From: Desulfoluna sp942491485
GTDB taxonomy: Bacteria; Desulfobacterota; Desulfobacteria; Desulfobacterales; Desulfolunaceae
Assembly: GCA_942491485.1 (NCBI GenBank)
Contig: CALOAX010000002.1
Span: forward strand, 868,001 to 932,000
Direction of reading: 5' to 3'
Length of the DNA: 64,000 nt
Part shown: piece by piece, positions 16,993-26,006 of the stretch
Layout: every line of letters starts with the position of its first letter
How positions within the stretch are numbered: the first letter of the stretch is position 1
Position numbers and translations under genes: made by a program
Notes under the pieces: model-generated
What the model saw: the letters and a program-made list of their open reading frames with translations, nothing else
Told to the model about the DNA's origin: nothing
The model's database searches: none

Positions 16993-17718
16993 ATGCCGAC
17001 ACAGGACGAAGAGGGCGCCCTCTGGAAGCGCATGAGCTTCAAGGGCAACAAGGTCTGGGCGGAAGTGGACGAAACCGAAGCGTTTGTCCTGGAGAGCGAC
17101 CGGGTACGCGTCAAGTACAACCTCAAGCAGACCCATGAGTACCGGGTCTACCCAGACACTCTGAAATCAGACGCCCCGGAAAACCTCATCCCCAAGGGCA
17201 CCAAAAAGAAGAAGGCCGAAGAGAAAAAGACGTCCCCTGAAAAGGGTGCGGTGAGCGTTCCTCCGCCCTCACGGCCCGGCCTCGTTCGTGAAATACCCTT
17301 AGAGGGCCTCTCCACAACAGAACCCGGGGTGATCCACATCTTCACCGATGGTGCAACCTCCGGAAACCCGGGCCCCTCAGGCATCGGTGTCTTCTTCCGC
17401 TACGGGCCCCACGAACGGGAGATATCCCGAAACATCGGCCAGGGCACCAACAATATTGCCGAGCTGGAGGCCATCCGTGTGGCCCTCCTCGAAGTAAAAA
17501 AGCCCACTCTTCCCGTGCGCATCTACACCGACTCCAGCTACGCCCTGGGGCTCATCGCCAAAGGCTGGAAAGCCCAGGCCAACCAGGAACTTGTGGAAGA
17601 GATCCGCGCCCTCACCCGACGGTTCAGCAACCTCGTGTTCGTAAAAGTCAAAGGCCACGCCGGCTTCGCCGAAAACGAAAAGGCCGACCAGCTCGCAACC
17701 TCAGCAATAAAAGCCTGA
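16993..17718 (+). CDS. rnhA: Ribonuclease H with N-terminal extension
   Basis: The product is 241 residues. The C-terminal 135 residues form an RNase HI domain that cuts RNA in RNA-DNA hybrids. The catalytic acids lie in FTDGATSGNPGPSG (D), NNIAELEAIR (E), IYTDSSYALG (D) and GHAGFAENEKADQLA (H and D). The first 110 residues are extra: a short beta-rich segment (FKGNKVWAEVDETEAFVLES) and a Lys/Glu-rich linker. That N-terminal part is not the usual eukaryotic hybrid-binding domain and its role is unknown. The gene follows namZ closely and both lie between inward-facing boxes. Confidence 0.93.
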   Translation: MPTQDEEGALWKRMSFKGNKVWAEVDETEAFVLESDRVRVKYNLKQTHEYRVYPDTLKSDAPENLIPKGTKKKKAEEKKTSPEKGAVSVPPPSRPGLVREIPLEGLSTTEPGVIHIFTDGATSGNPGPSGIGVFFRYGPHEREISRNIGQGTNNIAELEAIRVALLEVKKPTLPVRIYTDSSYALGLIAKGWKAQANQELVEEIRALTRRFSNLVFVKVKGHAGFAENEKADQLATSAIKA

Positions 17719-17726
17719 AAAACAAT

Positions 17727-17822
17727 GCCTCCGGCGGCAAGGGGCTGAGCCCCTTGACCCCAGGTTGCGAATGCTCCAACCCTCGTTCCTCGGGGTGTCA
17801 CATTCGCTGATGGGCTGCGCCC
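17727..17822 (-). repeat. Box element R11 (single box, faces left)
   Basis: Box 17727-17738, hairpin AAGGGGC/GCCCCTT, a 41-nt hairpin (17767-17807) with arms GCGAATG/CATTCGC and apex complement CCCTCGTTCCTCGGG, then stem III ATGGGCTGCGCCCAT ending at 17822. It faces the 3' end of rnhA. Confidence 0.88.
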
Positions 17823-17983
17823 ATATTAAATGGGATACCGCATGGCTTTTCCAGGAACACCGCACTCCAGTGCGGCTTTTTATCATTGACCATACAAACA
17901 CAAGATTGTGGCAACCAATGCCATGCCTTTCTTTCAATAGACACTGCATCCATCCTCTCTTGATCACCCCCTGCAAAAACAAC

Positions 17984-18024
17984 AAAAAAAACGCAGGCGG
18001 TATTCTCATGAATACCACCTGCGC
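17984..18024 (-). terminator. Terminator of outer membrane barrel gene 1
   Basis: On the minus strand a CGCAGGTGGTATTCATG / CATGAGAATACCGCCTGCG-like stem is followed by a T run (an A run at 17984-17991 on the plus strand). Confidence 0.8.
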
Positions 18025-18059
18025 CTGACCTGCAGGTACCTGAATCTGAGCAGAATCCC

Positions 18060-18689
18060 TTAGAAGATATAGGAGAGGTTGATGCCCCCGGAAACGGCGT
18101 AGTCATGGTTCACGCCGGTCAGGTCTTCGTAGTCGCTGGTATCGCGCACGTTGACCACGTAATCAAGGGCAACCTTCGACCAAGAGTACCCGACACCGAA
18201 GGTGATCTGAGCACCGGATAAATCCTCTTCAACACTGACGGAGGTGGACCCATAACTGGTAGCGACGTCCCCCGTGATCTTTGCGGTCTCAAAAAAAGCC
18301 CCGACCCCGCCAAAGAGGTTCCACCCCTCATAAAAGTTGGTACCTAAAAGAAGCTGAATGTCCGCCCCATTCACTTCCAGATCCACACCGGAAACCGTAA
18401 CCCCCATAGAACTGAATTGATTCCCTGAGTAGTCATCATTCTCAGTAGCGTAGAAAGCCCCACGAATGGCCACGTGCTTTGTGATGCAGGCGGTTCCGAC
18501 CAAAGCCCCTCCGTAAAAGTCAAGGTCGTCACCACCATAGGTGGAACTGTCTTCGGCGACAATCAGCGCATAGGTACCCACACCCAGCTTAAACTTGGGC
18601 CCACTCTCAGATGCCATGGCGTTGCCTGCCGTAATCATCATGCATGCAGCCAGGGCCAAACCTGTCAAAACTCGCGTTACTCTCTTCAT
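18060..18689 (-). CDS. Outer membrane beta-barrel protein, paralogue 1
   Basis: The product is 209 residues with a signal peptide (VLTGLALAACMMITAGNAMA) and alternating amphipathic strands such as FKLGVGTYALIV, HVAIRGAFYATEND, WNLFGGVGAFFETAKI and SKVALDYVVNVRDTSDYED. It ends in Phe (INLSYIF), the usual signature for BAM recognition, so it is likely an OmpW/OmpA-like small barrel. The gene at 19139 is a close paralogue. Both share an AAGGAGTA leader and a TATCTTAT-type element upstream, so they probably arose by tandem duplication and respond to similar signals. This copy has an extra loop (residues around 90-105) missing in the other. Confidence 0.85.
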   Translation of the reverse strand: MKRVTRVLTGLALAACMMITAGNAMASESGPKFKLGVGTYALIVAEDSSTYGGDDLDFYGGALVGTACITKHVAIRGAFYATENDDYSGNQFSSMGVTVSGVDLEVNGADIQLLLGTNFYEGWNLFGGVGAFFETAKITGDVATSYGSTSVSVEEDLSGAQITFGVGYSWSKVALDYVVNVRDTSDYEDLTGVNHDYAVSGGINLSYIF

Positions 18690-19063
18690 TTATCTACTCC
18701 TTGAATGTCTCTTAAGGTCCCAAAATGGACCAGCTTCATTTATTTTGAGCGGTCAGATAGCTACCACACAACTGATGCATAAGATATGAACCTTTTTCCT
18801 ATGCCTGAAAAAAGTCATTCTCGCACCAAATCACCCATGAACCCCCAGAGGTAACACCTGTAAGTATCTGTTTTAATATCTTTAACAGGCTAATGGCCAG
18901 CATCTTTGATACAAGCCCAAAAAAGCCAATACAAGTCAGAACAGGATTTACAAATCAAATACCATATCTTTATGGCTCGTAAGAAAACGTCCGGATAAGA
19001 AGGAAATGCACATTGAAAGGATAAGTGGAAAGAGAGGACTGCTTGTGACCGTTATAAAAAGAC
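18690..19063. other. Promoter region of barrel gene 1
   Basis: The element CATATCTTATGCATC (minus strand, near 18775-18790) is nearly repeated upstream of paralogue 2 (near 19797-19812). It is probably part of a shared promoter or operator. No gene is seen. Confidence 0.4.
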
Positions 19064-19103
19064 AAAAAAACGGGGGCGGCATTCACATGAATACCGCCCC
19101 CGT
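19064..19103 (-). terminator. Terminator of outer membrane barrel gene 2
   Basis: A perfect CGGGGGCGG / CCGCCCCCG stem (19071-19079, 19094-19102) is followed on the minus strand by seven T. Confidence 0.92.
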
Positions 19104-19138
19104 CCCGGACTATCTGAAACCTGATATGACGCGCTGCC

Positions 19139-19714
19139 TTAGAAGATATAAGAGAGGGTGATGCCGCCGGTTACGGCGTAGTCGTGGTCCACGCCGGTGA
19201 AGTCTTCGTAGTCGCTGGTGTCACGAACGGTGACCACGTAATCCAGGGCCACTTTCGACCAGGAGTACCCCACGCCGAAGGCCAGTTCTGCACCGGAAAG
19301 GTCCTCTTCAGCACTCACGGTATAACCGCCCACACTCGTGCTCACCTTAAAGGTCTCGGAAAAAGCACCGATGCCGCCGAAGACGTTCCATCCTTCGTAA
19401 AAGTTGGTACCGAGGAGAAGCTGAATATCCAGGCCGTTGATCTCAACCTCTGAATAATCGTCATGCTCGGTGGCGTAAAACGCCCCTCGGATGGCCACAT
19501 GCTTTGTAAGGCATGCCGTTCCCACCAGGGCGCCGCCGAAGAACTGCTCATCATCGCCACCGTAGGTGGTGCTGTCATCTGCAATGATGATTCCGTAAGT
19601 GCCCACGCCCAACTTGAACTTGGGCCCGCCCTCGGATGCCATGGCATTTCCTGCGGTCATCAACATACATACTGCAACTGCCAAACCTGTCAAAACGCGT
19701 GCTGTTCTCTTCAT
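19139..19714 (-). CDS. Outer membrane beta-barrel protein, paralogue 2
   Basis: The product is about 191 residues, very similar to paralogue 1 over its whole length, with a signal peptide ending AMASEGGPKFKLGVG. Shared strands are HVAIRGAFYATE, NFYEGWNVFGGIGAF and SYSWSKVALDYVVTVRDTSD-like segments, and it ends in LSYIF. The ATG at 19714 is chosen because AAGGAGT sits 7 nt upstream, as in paralogue 1; an ATG two codons earlier would overlap that site. Its own strong terminator shows it is a single-gene unit. Ligand or function is unknown. Confidence 0.85.
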   Translation of the reverse strand: MKRTARVLTGLAVAVCMLMTAGNAMASEGGPKFKLGVGTYGIIIADDSTTYGGDDEQFFGGALVGTACLTKHVAIRGAFYATEHDDYSEVEINGLDIQLLLGTNFYEGWNVFGGIGAFSETFKVSTSVGGYTVSAEEDLSGAELAFGVGYSWSKVALDYVVTVRDTSDYEDFTGVDHDYAVTGGITLSYIF

Positions 19715-19839
19715 TTTCATACTCCTTGAATGTGTCTTAAGATCCCAAAGGAATCGGCTTGATTCATAGTGACGGGCAGAAACTAACACAGGGCTGGTGT
19801 ATAAGATATGACCTATTTCACACCCCTAAAAAAAGAGGC

Positions 19840-19868
19840 AAAAAAAGAAAGCCTCCCGAAGGAGGCTT
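19840..19868 (-). terminator. Terminator of the qrc transcript
   Basis: GCCTCC-TTCG-GGAGGC on the minus strand is followed by TTTCTTTTTT. A second hairpin, GGGGCCGATT / AATCGGCCCC (19877-19904), precedes it. Confidence 0.9.
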
Positions 19869-19936
19869 AAACACAATGGGGCCGATTCCTTGAGAAATCG
19901 GCCCCTTGCTTAAAACTATTCTATTTCAAAAAGAAA

Positions 19937-20101
19937 TCAGTGGCGGTCGTGACCGCCGCCTTTCCCTTCTTTTGTGTCTTTAATCGCTTTGTAGATACAC
20001 CAGTTCATCCCAACGCTGAGGATGATCAGCACATACCACATACCGCCGAAGAACATGTAGTGCCCGGCGTCCCAGACCCATTCCCAGACAAATGGAAACA
20101 T
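19937..20101 (-). CDS. Small membrane protein at the end of the qrc operon
   Basis: A 54-residue frame starts at 20101 behind AAAGGAGAGAGCC and ends at a TGA at 19937. The product begins MFPFVWEWVWDAGHYMFFGG and continues with one hydrophobic helix (MWYVLIILSVGMNWCIY) and a charged His/Gly-rich tail (KEGKGGGHDRH). It is 57 bp downstream of the NrfD-like gene on the same strand, before the terminator, so it is probably cotranscribed with Qrc. It may be an accessory or assembly subunit of that membrane complex. No family is recognised. Confidence 0.72.
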   Translation of the reverse strand: MFPFVWEWVWDAGHYMFFGGMWYVLIILSVGMNWCIYKAIKDTKEGKGGGHDRH

Positions 20102-20158
20102 GGCTCTCTCCTTTGCATGCCGAGGCCCTCAAGATGAAGGCCCCAGGCGATTGGTCGT

Positions 20159-21406
20159 TTAAGGCTTCTCAACCGGGTTGAGTTCTCTCTCCTGGGGAAA
20201 AACCGGCAGGTACCGATAGGAGAGGGCGATCACAATGATGCCACCAGCCACGGGAAGAATGGTTGTGGCCCACTCCTGCCATGACGGGAAGTAGAGCACC
20301 CAATCGTCAAAGGTCATCACCGGCATGGCCATGGGCTGCATGACCATGACCCAGCGGTTCACGCAGACGCCGATGACGGCCAGAATGCAGGCTGTCATGA
20401 AGAGGCGGCTGTTCTGACGCCACTCCTTCTTAAGGAGGATGGCTGCAGGCACGATACCGCAGATCAGGAGCTCAAGGATGAGGATCCAGAGGCCGTGGTA
20501 GTTGTTGGAGTTGGTGTAGAACTCCATGAACGAGAAGCCGGTCTTGGGAAGCGTGACCACTGCCCACCAGATGGTGTCGATAATCTTGGCCACCATGTAG
20601 GTGCCCAGCATCCACCCGGAGATTTTTGCAAGAAGGTCGTAGACATTGTCTTTGACCAGCCGCTTGCCGGTAAGCTTCTCGGTGATCTTGCAGCTGAGCA
20701 TGGTAAAGCAGGGGCCACAGGCCGCCGCAGACCATGTATAGAGAAAGAAAGTCCAGGGCCAGATAAAGATCCCGTCCCGCAGTCCAAAGGGCCGACCGTA
20801 GAGGACGCCGGTGACGCCGCCCAAAGAGCCCTGGTGAAAGCAGGAGAGAAAAGCGCCGGTGGCGGCAAACACCGCCATGACCTCGTGCATACGGTGACCG
20901 AGGTTGTGGCAGAAGGGGTTCTGGTCAATCTTCCGGTTCTCCAGCACCAGCGGCAGATACTCAATGGCAAGTACCGACAGGTAGAGGGAGAGGCAGAAAG
21001 CCACTTCCGTCAGCATGGAGTGAACGTTGGCGTGCCAGAAAATAAACCATCCACGCAGGGGCTGACCGATGTCGATGGCCAGAATCAGCATGGCGGAGCA
21101 GTAGCAGCAAAAGCCCACGATTACAGCAAAGTTGATAATATTCTTTAACTCGTCCTTCCCCACCACGTAGCGAAGAAATCCGGTAAAGAAGGCACCGCCG
21201 CCAACGGCGATGACCGCAAGGTCAGCCCAGATCCAGAGGGCAAAACCGTAAGAATCGTTCATGTTGGTCTGGTTGAGGCCCTTGGCCCAGCAGAGATAGG
21301 CGGCGTAGAGCCCCCATATCACCAATGCTGTAGGAATGACCAACCCAAGGGTAAACCGCTTGAGAGAGCATCGCTCAACACCTACGGGTATCAAAGCAGA
21401 GTCCAT
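20159..21406 (-). CDS. qrcD: Qrc complex membrane subunit, NrfD/PsrC type
   Basis: This 415-residue protein has about ten transmembrane helices (for example FTLGLVIPTALVIWGLYAAY and VVALPVAGGIIVIALSYRYL-like segments near the end). It belongs to the NrfD/PsrC family of quinone-interacting membrane subunits. In Desulfovibrio, Qrc takes electrons from periplasmic type I cytochrome c3 and reduces menaquinone, contributing to proton motive force during sulfate respiration; QrcD is the quinone site subunit. Gene order A-B-C-D on the minus strand matches the known operon. It is followed by a small membrane protein and a terminator. Confidence 0.92.
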   Translation of the reverse strand: MDSALIPVGVERCSLKRFTLGLVIPTALVIWGLYAAYLCWAKGLNQTNMNDSYGFALWIWADLAVIAVGGGAFFTGFLRYVVGKDELKNIINFAVIVGFCCYCSAMLILAIDIGQPLRGWFIFWHANVHSMLTEVAFCLSLYLSVLAIEYLPLVLENRKIDQNPFCHNLGHRMHEVMAVFAATGAFLSCFHQGSLGGVTGVLYGRPFGLRDGIFIWPWTFFLYTWSAAACGPCFTMLSCKITEKLTGKRLVKDNVYDLLAKISGWMLGTYMVAKIIDTIWWAVVTLPKTGFSFMEFYTNSNNYHGLWILILELLICGIVPAAILLKKEWRQNSRLFMTACILAVIGVCVNRWVMVMQPMAMPVMTFDDWVLYFPSWQEWATTILPVAGGIIVIALSYRYLPVFPQERELNPVEKP

Positions 21407-21512
21407 AAATCCTTACCCCTCGCCGCCTCGATGTAAAAGAAGGCGGCCATTTAGAGATTTTTTTAAACGCCCGTGGCTTCGGGCGTCTGTCATGTACAAT
21501 GCGGAAGCGCCT

Positions 21513-22334
21513 TTAGTGCCCGCCGGTGCCTTTGTGCTCATAGGCACCAGGCCCCTTGGTCGTTTCCTCGTCACCCAGGTAGTTGTCACCGGCCCGTCTC
21601 ACCCACTCTCGATCGGAGAGGTAGTAGACCTTGGGGTTGGTGTGGAGTCGCTCCAGAAGACGGAAAGCGCGCTTGTCCTTCTTCAGGGTGTAGACTTCAT
21701 GGTCAGGGTTATCGAGGTCACCAAAGGTGATGGCTCCCGAAGGACATGCCTGGGTACAGGCGGTCTGGTACTCCATCTCCTCCACGTCACGCTCTTCCAG
21801 ATAGGCCTTGTCGCGGGCCAGCTGGTATCGGTGGAAACAGAAGCTACATTTTTCCACAACGCCGCGCATACGCGGAGAGACATCCGGAGAGAGTCCCTCT
21901 TCCAGATTTGCAGGCCAGACAGGATCCCACCAGTTGAAATAACGAGCGTGGTATGGGCAGGCGGCCATGCAGTACCGGCAGCCGAAGCAGCGGGTGTAGA
22001 TCTGGCTCACAATGCCGGTGGTGTAGTCGTAGTCCGTCGCTGTGGCAGGGCAAACCGACACGCAAGGGGAGTGCCCGTGGTCCCCTTTGCCACCGCAGTG
22101 CATGCAGGGGCGGGGGAAGTAACAGATCTCGGTGTCGGGAAAATCCTTGCCGTTGGTGACGCGGTAGACCCGGATCCAGGTGGTGCTTAAAAGCTTATCG
22201 CTTTCGTCTTTTCTTACGGGGACGTTGTTTTCAGCCGAACAAGCCACCATGCAGGATCCGCACCCGGTGCACTTGTCGAGGTCAATGACCATGCCGAATT
22301 TCTTCGCCCTCGTTTCGTTTGATTCCGTATTCAT
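21513..22334 (-). CDS. qrcC: Qrc complex iron-sulfur subunit
   Basis: This 273-residue protein carries several [4Fe-4S] Cys motifs: CTGCGSCMVACSAEN, CMHCGGKGDHGHSPCVSVCP, CFGCRYCMAACPYHARYF, CSFCFHRYQ and CTQACPSGAI. It resembles DmsB/PsrB-like electron transfer subunits and would wire QrcA/QrcB to the NrfD-like membrane subunit. It has no signal peptide of its own. In the known complex the partner carries the Tat signal, which fits QrcB here. Position between qrcB and qrcD supports the call. Confidence 0.93.
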   Translation of the reverse strand: MNTESNETRAKKFGMVIDLDKCTGCGSCMVACSAENNVPVRKDESDKLLSTTWIRVYRVTNGKDFPDTEICYFPRPCMHCGGKGDHGHSPCVSVCPATATDYDYTTGIVSQIYTRCFGCRYCMAACPYHARYFNWWDPVWPANLEEGLSPDVSPRMRGVVEKCSFCFHRYQLARDKAYLEERDVEEMEYQTACTQACPSGAITFGDLDNPDHEVYTLKKDKRAFRLLERLHTNPKVYYLSDREWVRRAGDNYLGDEETTKGPGAYEHKGTGGH

Positions 22335-22394
22335 GAAAAACCTCGTATGAGATGGGTTTTCGTCAGATGTTCACCGGCCGTTGCCGGGACAGGC

Positions 22395-24494
22395 CTACCC
22401 TTTGGTAAGGGAAGCCCGGGCACCCCAGGCGCAGTTGAAACCGGTTCCCGGGTCGACCATGGTTCCGGAAAGGGCGGTATAGCTGGCCCCTTTGTCACCG
22501 ATAAACCCGTCGAAGGCGGTGTGTCCTAAGCCTGCGGCCATGGCCACGACGCCGGGCATCATCCCTTCGAAAAGGGTCACCTTCACCGTCGCTTTACCGG
22601 AAGCCGTGGCAAGGGTGGCGGTGTCGCCATCCTTGAGCCCCGCCTTCTTTGCGGTTGAGGGGTGCATCTCCACATGGGAGAGCCCCTTGGTGAGGACCCT
22701 GTCTTCGATGGTCTTCATGGTAAAAGGTGCGTCGGCAACAGCGCCGCTGGCAATCCGAAGAGACCAGCTCGGCACGAGGGTGTAGGGATGGCTGGATTCC
22801 GCTCCTTCGGCCGGTGTGTAAACCGGGCCTTCGGGAATCACGAAGGTGAAGCGCTGGGAGGTTCCCAGGATGCGCTCCAGGCCCTTCTTCCAGGCAATCT
22901 CTCCCTGCCAGAGCCCCTCGTCATAAAGGGCCTCCCACATTTCCCCGCAGCTCTCTTCGAGGTAGCTCTCGTAGTCGTCCCAGCCAAAGGCGTCCCCGCC
23001 TCCGTCCAGTTGTCCGCCCACGCTGATGAGCACGTCACCGGTATGCTTGGTGTCCATCACCGGCGCAAGTGCGGGCTGGGTAAGGGTGACGGTGGCGCGT
23101 TCAAGTCCGGCGCGCACAGGCACATCCTGAGTCTTCTCAAGGTGCATGTGGTCAGGCAGGATCAGGTCGGCCATGGCTGCTGTCTCATCCATGTAGGGTG
23201 AGAAGCTGACAATGGTGCCGATGGAGGCCAGGGCCTCTTTTGCCTTTTCCGAACTGGCCAGGGAGTAGAAGGGGTTGGTGCCCCAGTCCATCAGAAGGTC
23301 GGTTTTCCCTTTCTCGGTAAGGGCGGCAAGCTTTTCGCCCATGGCCTCGGCTTCTGCCGTTGCCACAGCATAGGGAAGCGCACCCACCTTCACCAGGCCA
23401 CCGTCACGCTGAACAGACCCCTTGAGGGCGTTCAATGCAAACACCGCCAGGGCCTCGGCAAGGCTAACCGGGGTTTCCCCTTTGCCTCGGCCACAGACAG
23501 CCACAGGGCGGCGTGCGCCGGCAAAGGCCACGGCCACCTTTTTAACCATTGCAGGGGAGACCCCTGTCACGGCTTCGGCTTTTTTCGGGGTGTAGTTTTC
23601 AAGCAGCCAGGCGCTGAAAGGCTCAAAGCCTTCGGTGGCAGTGGAAACGAAGATATGATCGTAGAGTTTTTCCTGGATCATGGCAGCGGCGACGGAAAGG
23701 GCGAAGACCCCTTCGGTGCCGGGTTTGGCGGGTACCCAGGTGTCGGCCATGGAGGCGGTGGTGGAAAGGAAGGGTTCCACCTGAATCATCTTTTTCGTGC
23801 CCGCGGCCTTCACCATGCGTACGGGAGAGCCCCACCCTTCTGCAACGGCACTGCCGAGGCTCAGGATCAGGTCTGTGTTCTCCATGTCAAAGCCTACGCT
23901 CTCCCCGGCGTCACGCCCCATGGTCAGGGCCATGGCCTGCTCCATGGTATCGTAGATCGAAGGCAGGGTCAGGAACCGGTCGGAACCCACGGTGTCCAGC
24001 AGGCGCTGGATCAGAGCAGCCATGCTGCCCGTCTTTGTGGCGGAAAGGGCGGCGACACCGCTTCCGGAAGCAGCACCGAGCTTTTCTGCCAGAAGGGCTT
24101 CGGCATCCTCCCATGAGAGAGACTTCCACTTGCCCTCGCCTCGCTTGCCACTGCGAACCATGGGACCTTCGATGCGGGAAGGGCCATAGAGAAGTTGGGT
24201 GGCAGAGATGCCAACCCCGCAGAGATCGCCGGTGTTAATGGGGCTGTTTTCCGCCCCTTCAATTTTTACAACACGTTCGCCCACTTTACGAACTGCAAGA
24301 CTGCAGCCGCCTGGGCACAGGGTACAGGCGCCCCCTGTATAATAGTACTCGCCGATTTCGGGAACCGGGGTCCAGGACCAATTCTGTGTCCAGATGGACA
24401 CATCGTCCGTCAGCTTCCAGGGAAGAGGAGAAAGCATGGTACCGGCCGTGGCTCCCATTCCCAGAGCGAGAAAATGTCTCCTGTTGATCTTCAT
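22395..24494 (-). CDS. qrcB: Qrc complex molybdopterin-oxidoreductase-like subunit
   Basis: This 699-residue protein belongs to the molybdopterin oxidoreductase family. The N-terminus has a twin-arginine signal (NRRHFLALGMGATAG), so export by Tat is expected. A Cys motif for an Fe-S cluster is partly kept (CTLCPGGC ... GDLCGVG). In characterised Qrc this subunit is a family member for which molybdenum was not detected; whether this copy binds a cofactor cannot be seen from sequence. The C-terminal domain (HPSTAKKAGLKDGDTATLAT) is the usual MopB beta barrel. It is transcribed between qrcA and qrcC. Confidence 0.92.
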   Translation of the reverse strand: MKINRRHFLALGMGATAGTMLSPLPWKLTDDVSIWTQNWSWTPVPEIGEYYYTGGACTLCPGGCSLAVRKVGERVVKIEGAENSPINTGDLCGVGISATQLLYGPSRIEGPMVRSGKRGEGKWKSLSWEDAEALLAEKLGAASGSGVAALSATKTGSMAALIQRLLDTVGSDRFLTLPSIYDTMEQAMALTMGRDAGESVGFDMENTDLILSLGSAVAEGWGSPVRMVKAAGTKKMIQVEPFLSTTASMADTWVPAKPGTEGVFALSVAAAMIQEKLYDHIFVSTATEGFEPFSAWLLENYTPKKAEAVTGVSPAMVKKVAVAFAGARRPVAVCGRGKGETPVSLAEALAVFALNALKGSVQRDGGLVKVGALPYAVATAEAEAMGEKLAALTEKGKTDLLMDWGTNPFYSLASSEKAKEALASIGTIVSFSPYMDETAAMADLILPDHMHLEKTQDVPVRAGLERATVTLTQPALAPVMDTKHTGDVLISVGGQLDGGGDAFGWDDYESYLEESCGEMWEALYDEGLWQGEIAWKKGLERILGTSQRFTFVIPEGPVYTPAEGAESSHPYTLVPSWSLRIASGAVADAPFTMKTIEDRVLTKGLSHVEMHPSTAKKAGLKDGDTATLATASGKATVKVTLFEGMMPGVVAMAAGLGHTAFDGFIGDKGASYTALSGTMVDPGTGFNCAWGARASLTKG

Positions 24495-24551
24495 ATGTGA
24501 ATCACCCCTTGAGGATTGATCGTTCGCATTAGGGTCAGACAGGCGTCCAAC

Positions 24552-25208
24552 CTACTTGTGGCACTGGAAACAGGCACCTTTGCTGCCCATGGTCTCCTTG
24601 TGGCAGGCGCCACAGTCGTCCATCTTCATGCGATCCCAGCTGTTCTTCTTAAAGCCTCCGATGTTCTGGCCCCAGATATCACGGCTGTAGCCGGTGATCC
24701 TGTTCTCTTCATAGGGCTTGAGGCTCTCGGATTCGCCGATGTCGCCATGACACTCGGCACACTCCATCTCCGCCGCTTTCACATGGGCGGCGTGGGAGAA
24801 GAAGACACAATCGGGCTGCCTGGAGTAAACCTTCCAGGGAACCTCTTTTTCCTCGGCCACATACTCATTGACGAAGATCTCTTCGGCTTCACTCTCTCCC
24901 TGCACCTCTTCGTGACACTCAACGCACTGCGCAAGAGTAGGAACACCTGCATAGGTTCCGTCATCGCGGAAGAAGTGACAGCTATCGCAGTCTCCCACCG
25001 CATCGGCATGCGTGACATGACTGAAGTCAAAGGGTTGCTCGCTCTTGGAGTAGAGAAGCTTGGGGAAGACGATCCACCCGACGGCAAGGCTTGCGGCCAG
25101 GCCTACGACAAAAAAGAGGGCTACCAGTCCCGAATCCCCTTTTTTGACCGAATCACCGGGTGACCCCGTTTGCTCACGACCAGTCTGTTTTTCACCAGTT
25201 AGGCTCAT
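24552..25208 (-). CDS. qrcA: Qrc complex multiheme cytochrome c
   Basis: The product is 218 residues. One N-terminal hydrophobic helix (LVALFFVVGLAASLAVGWIV) probably anchors it with the heme domain in the periplasm. Five CxxCH motifs are visible: CDSCH, CVECH, CAECH, CGACH and CFQCH. Extra His residues (FSHVTH, FFSHAAH) can be distal ligands. Known QrcA is a hexaheme protein, so a sixth heme may use an unusual site, possibly the lone Cys in DCVFFSHAAH; this is inference. It is the first gene of the operon and should accept electrons from cytochrome c3. Confidence 0.92.
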   Translation of the reverse strand: MSLTGEKQTGREQTGSPGDSVKKGDSGLVALFFVVGLAASLAVGWIVFPKLLYSKSEQPFDFSHVTHADAVGDCDSCHFFRDDGTYAGVPTLAQCVECHEEVQGESEAEEIFVNEYVAEEKEVPWKVYSRQPDCVFFSHAAHVKAAEMECAECHGDIGESESLKPYEENRITGYSRDIWGQNIGGFKKNSWDRMKMDDCGACHKETMGSKGACFQCHK

Positions 25209-25944
25209 GAAAACTCCACGTGTTAATTGTTGAACACCAGATACCCGACACCGGGTGGTTCAGGTACGTCCCACGCCCCGGTAAAAAACCAGGGGTACGG
25301 ACATACAAAAAGCCCCTGGCGCCCTGATCACGTACCGGGTGCTAACGGCTTTCTGAACCTGTGGATGATAAGCCCGCAAAAAAGCCGGAACACTTTCTGC
25401 CCCGTCATTTATTAAGCAGCCCTACCATGTATAGCAAACCGACAATCCCCCCGCGTCGGTTTTAAACCATTTTGACCTGTTTCTTATACGTTCTCACACA
25501 CACTTTTTCAAGGTATGGAGGCGTCATCAAATGCCTCACAATCATGTCCCGAAATAGAGAATACACCTGTTAACTATTTGGCAAGGGAACAGATTCAAAC
25601 ACCTGACCGCCAGCCCCGGAGAAGGAATTTTGAACACAGGAAAGATGATCCGGAGAAGTTACCGGACCCTTTTTCAGTGAATCCCCCTGCCTGACCTTCG
25701 GTTTGTGTCGTCCACACCCCTGCACCCCACAGCCGAACCGCGAGGCGGCCACCCCTTCATTTACTTCCATTTCACGTGCATGAGATTTAAAAAAACAGCG
25801 CATTGCTAGCATCGTTTCTATATAGTAACGAAGTCCCTGATGTCAATGAAAAGATCCCTTTTCCTCCACAAAGCAAGCCCCCTTTACCCACGAATCCATT
25901 CTTTTGGAAACCACAAAACAAGACAAAGAAACATCTTACCCCAA
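25209..25944. other. Upstream region of the qrc operon
   Basis: About 740 bp with no convincing gene. It must hold the qrc promoter; no box element is present. Short frames here lack ribosome sites and motifs. Confidence 0.5.
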
Positions 25945-25980
25945 TAAAAAAGCCGCCCTCCCCTTTCGGGAAGAGCGGCT
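25945..25980 (-). terminator. Terminator after the cytochrome c maturation pair
   Basis: AGCCGC...GCGGCT stem (25951-25980) with inner CCC/GGG pairs is followed by six T on the minus strand. Confidence 0.85.
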
Positions 25981-26006
25981 CATGATCATCATGTTTTTAA
26001 AAGGTG

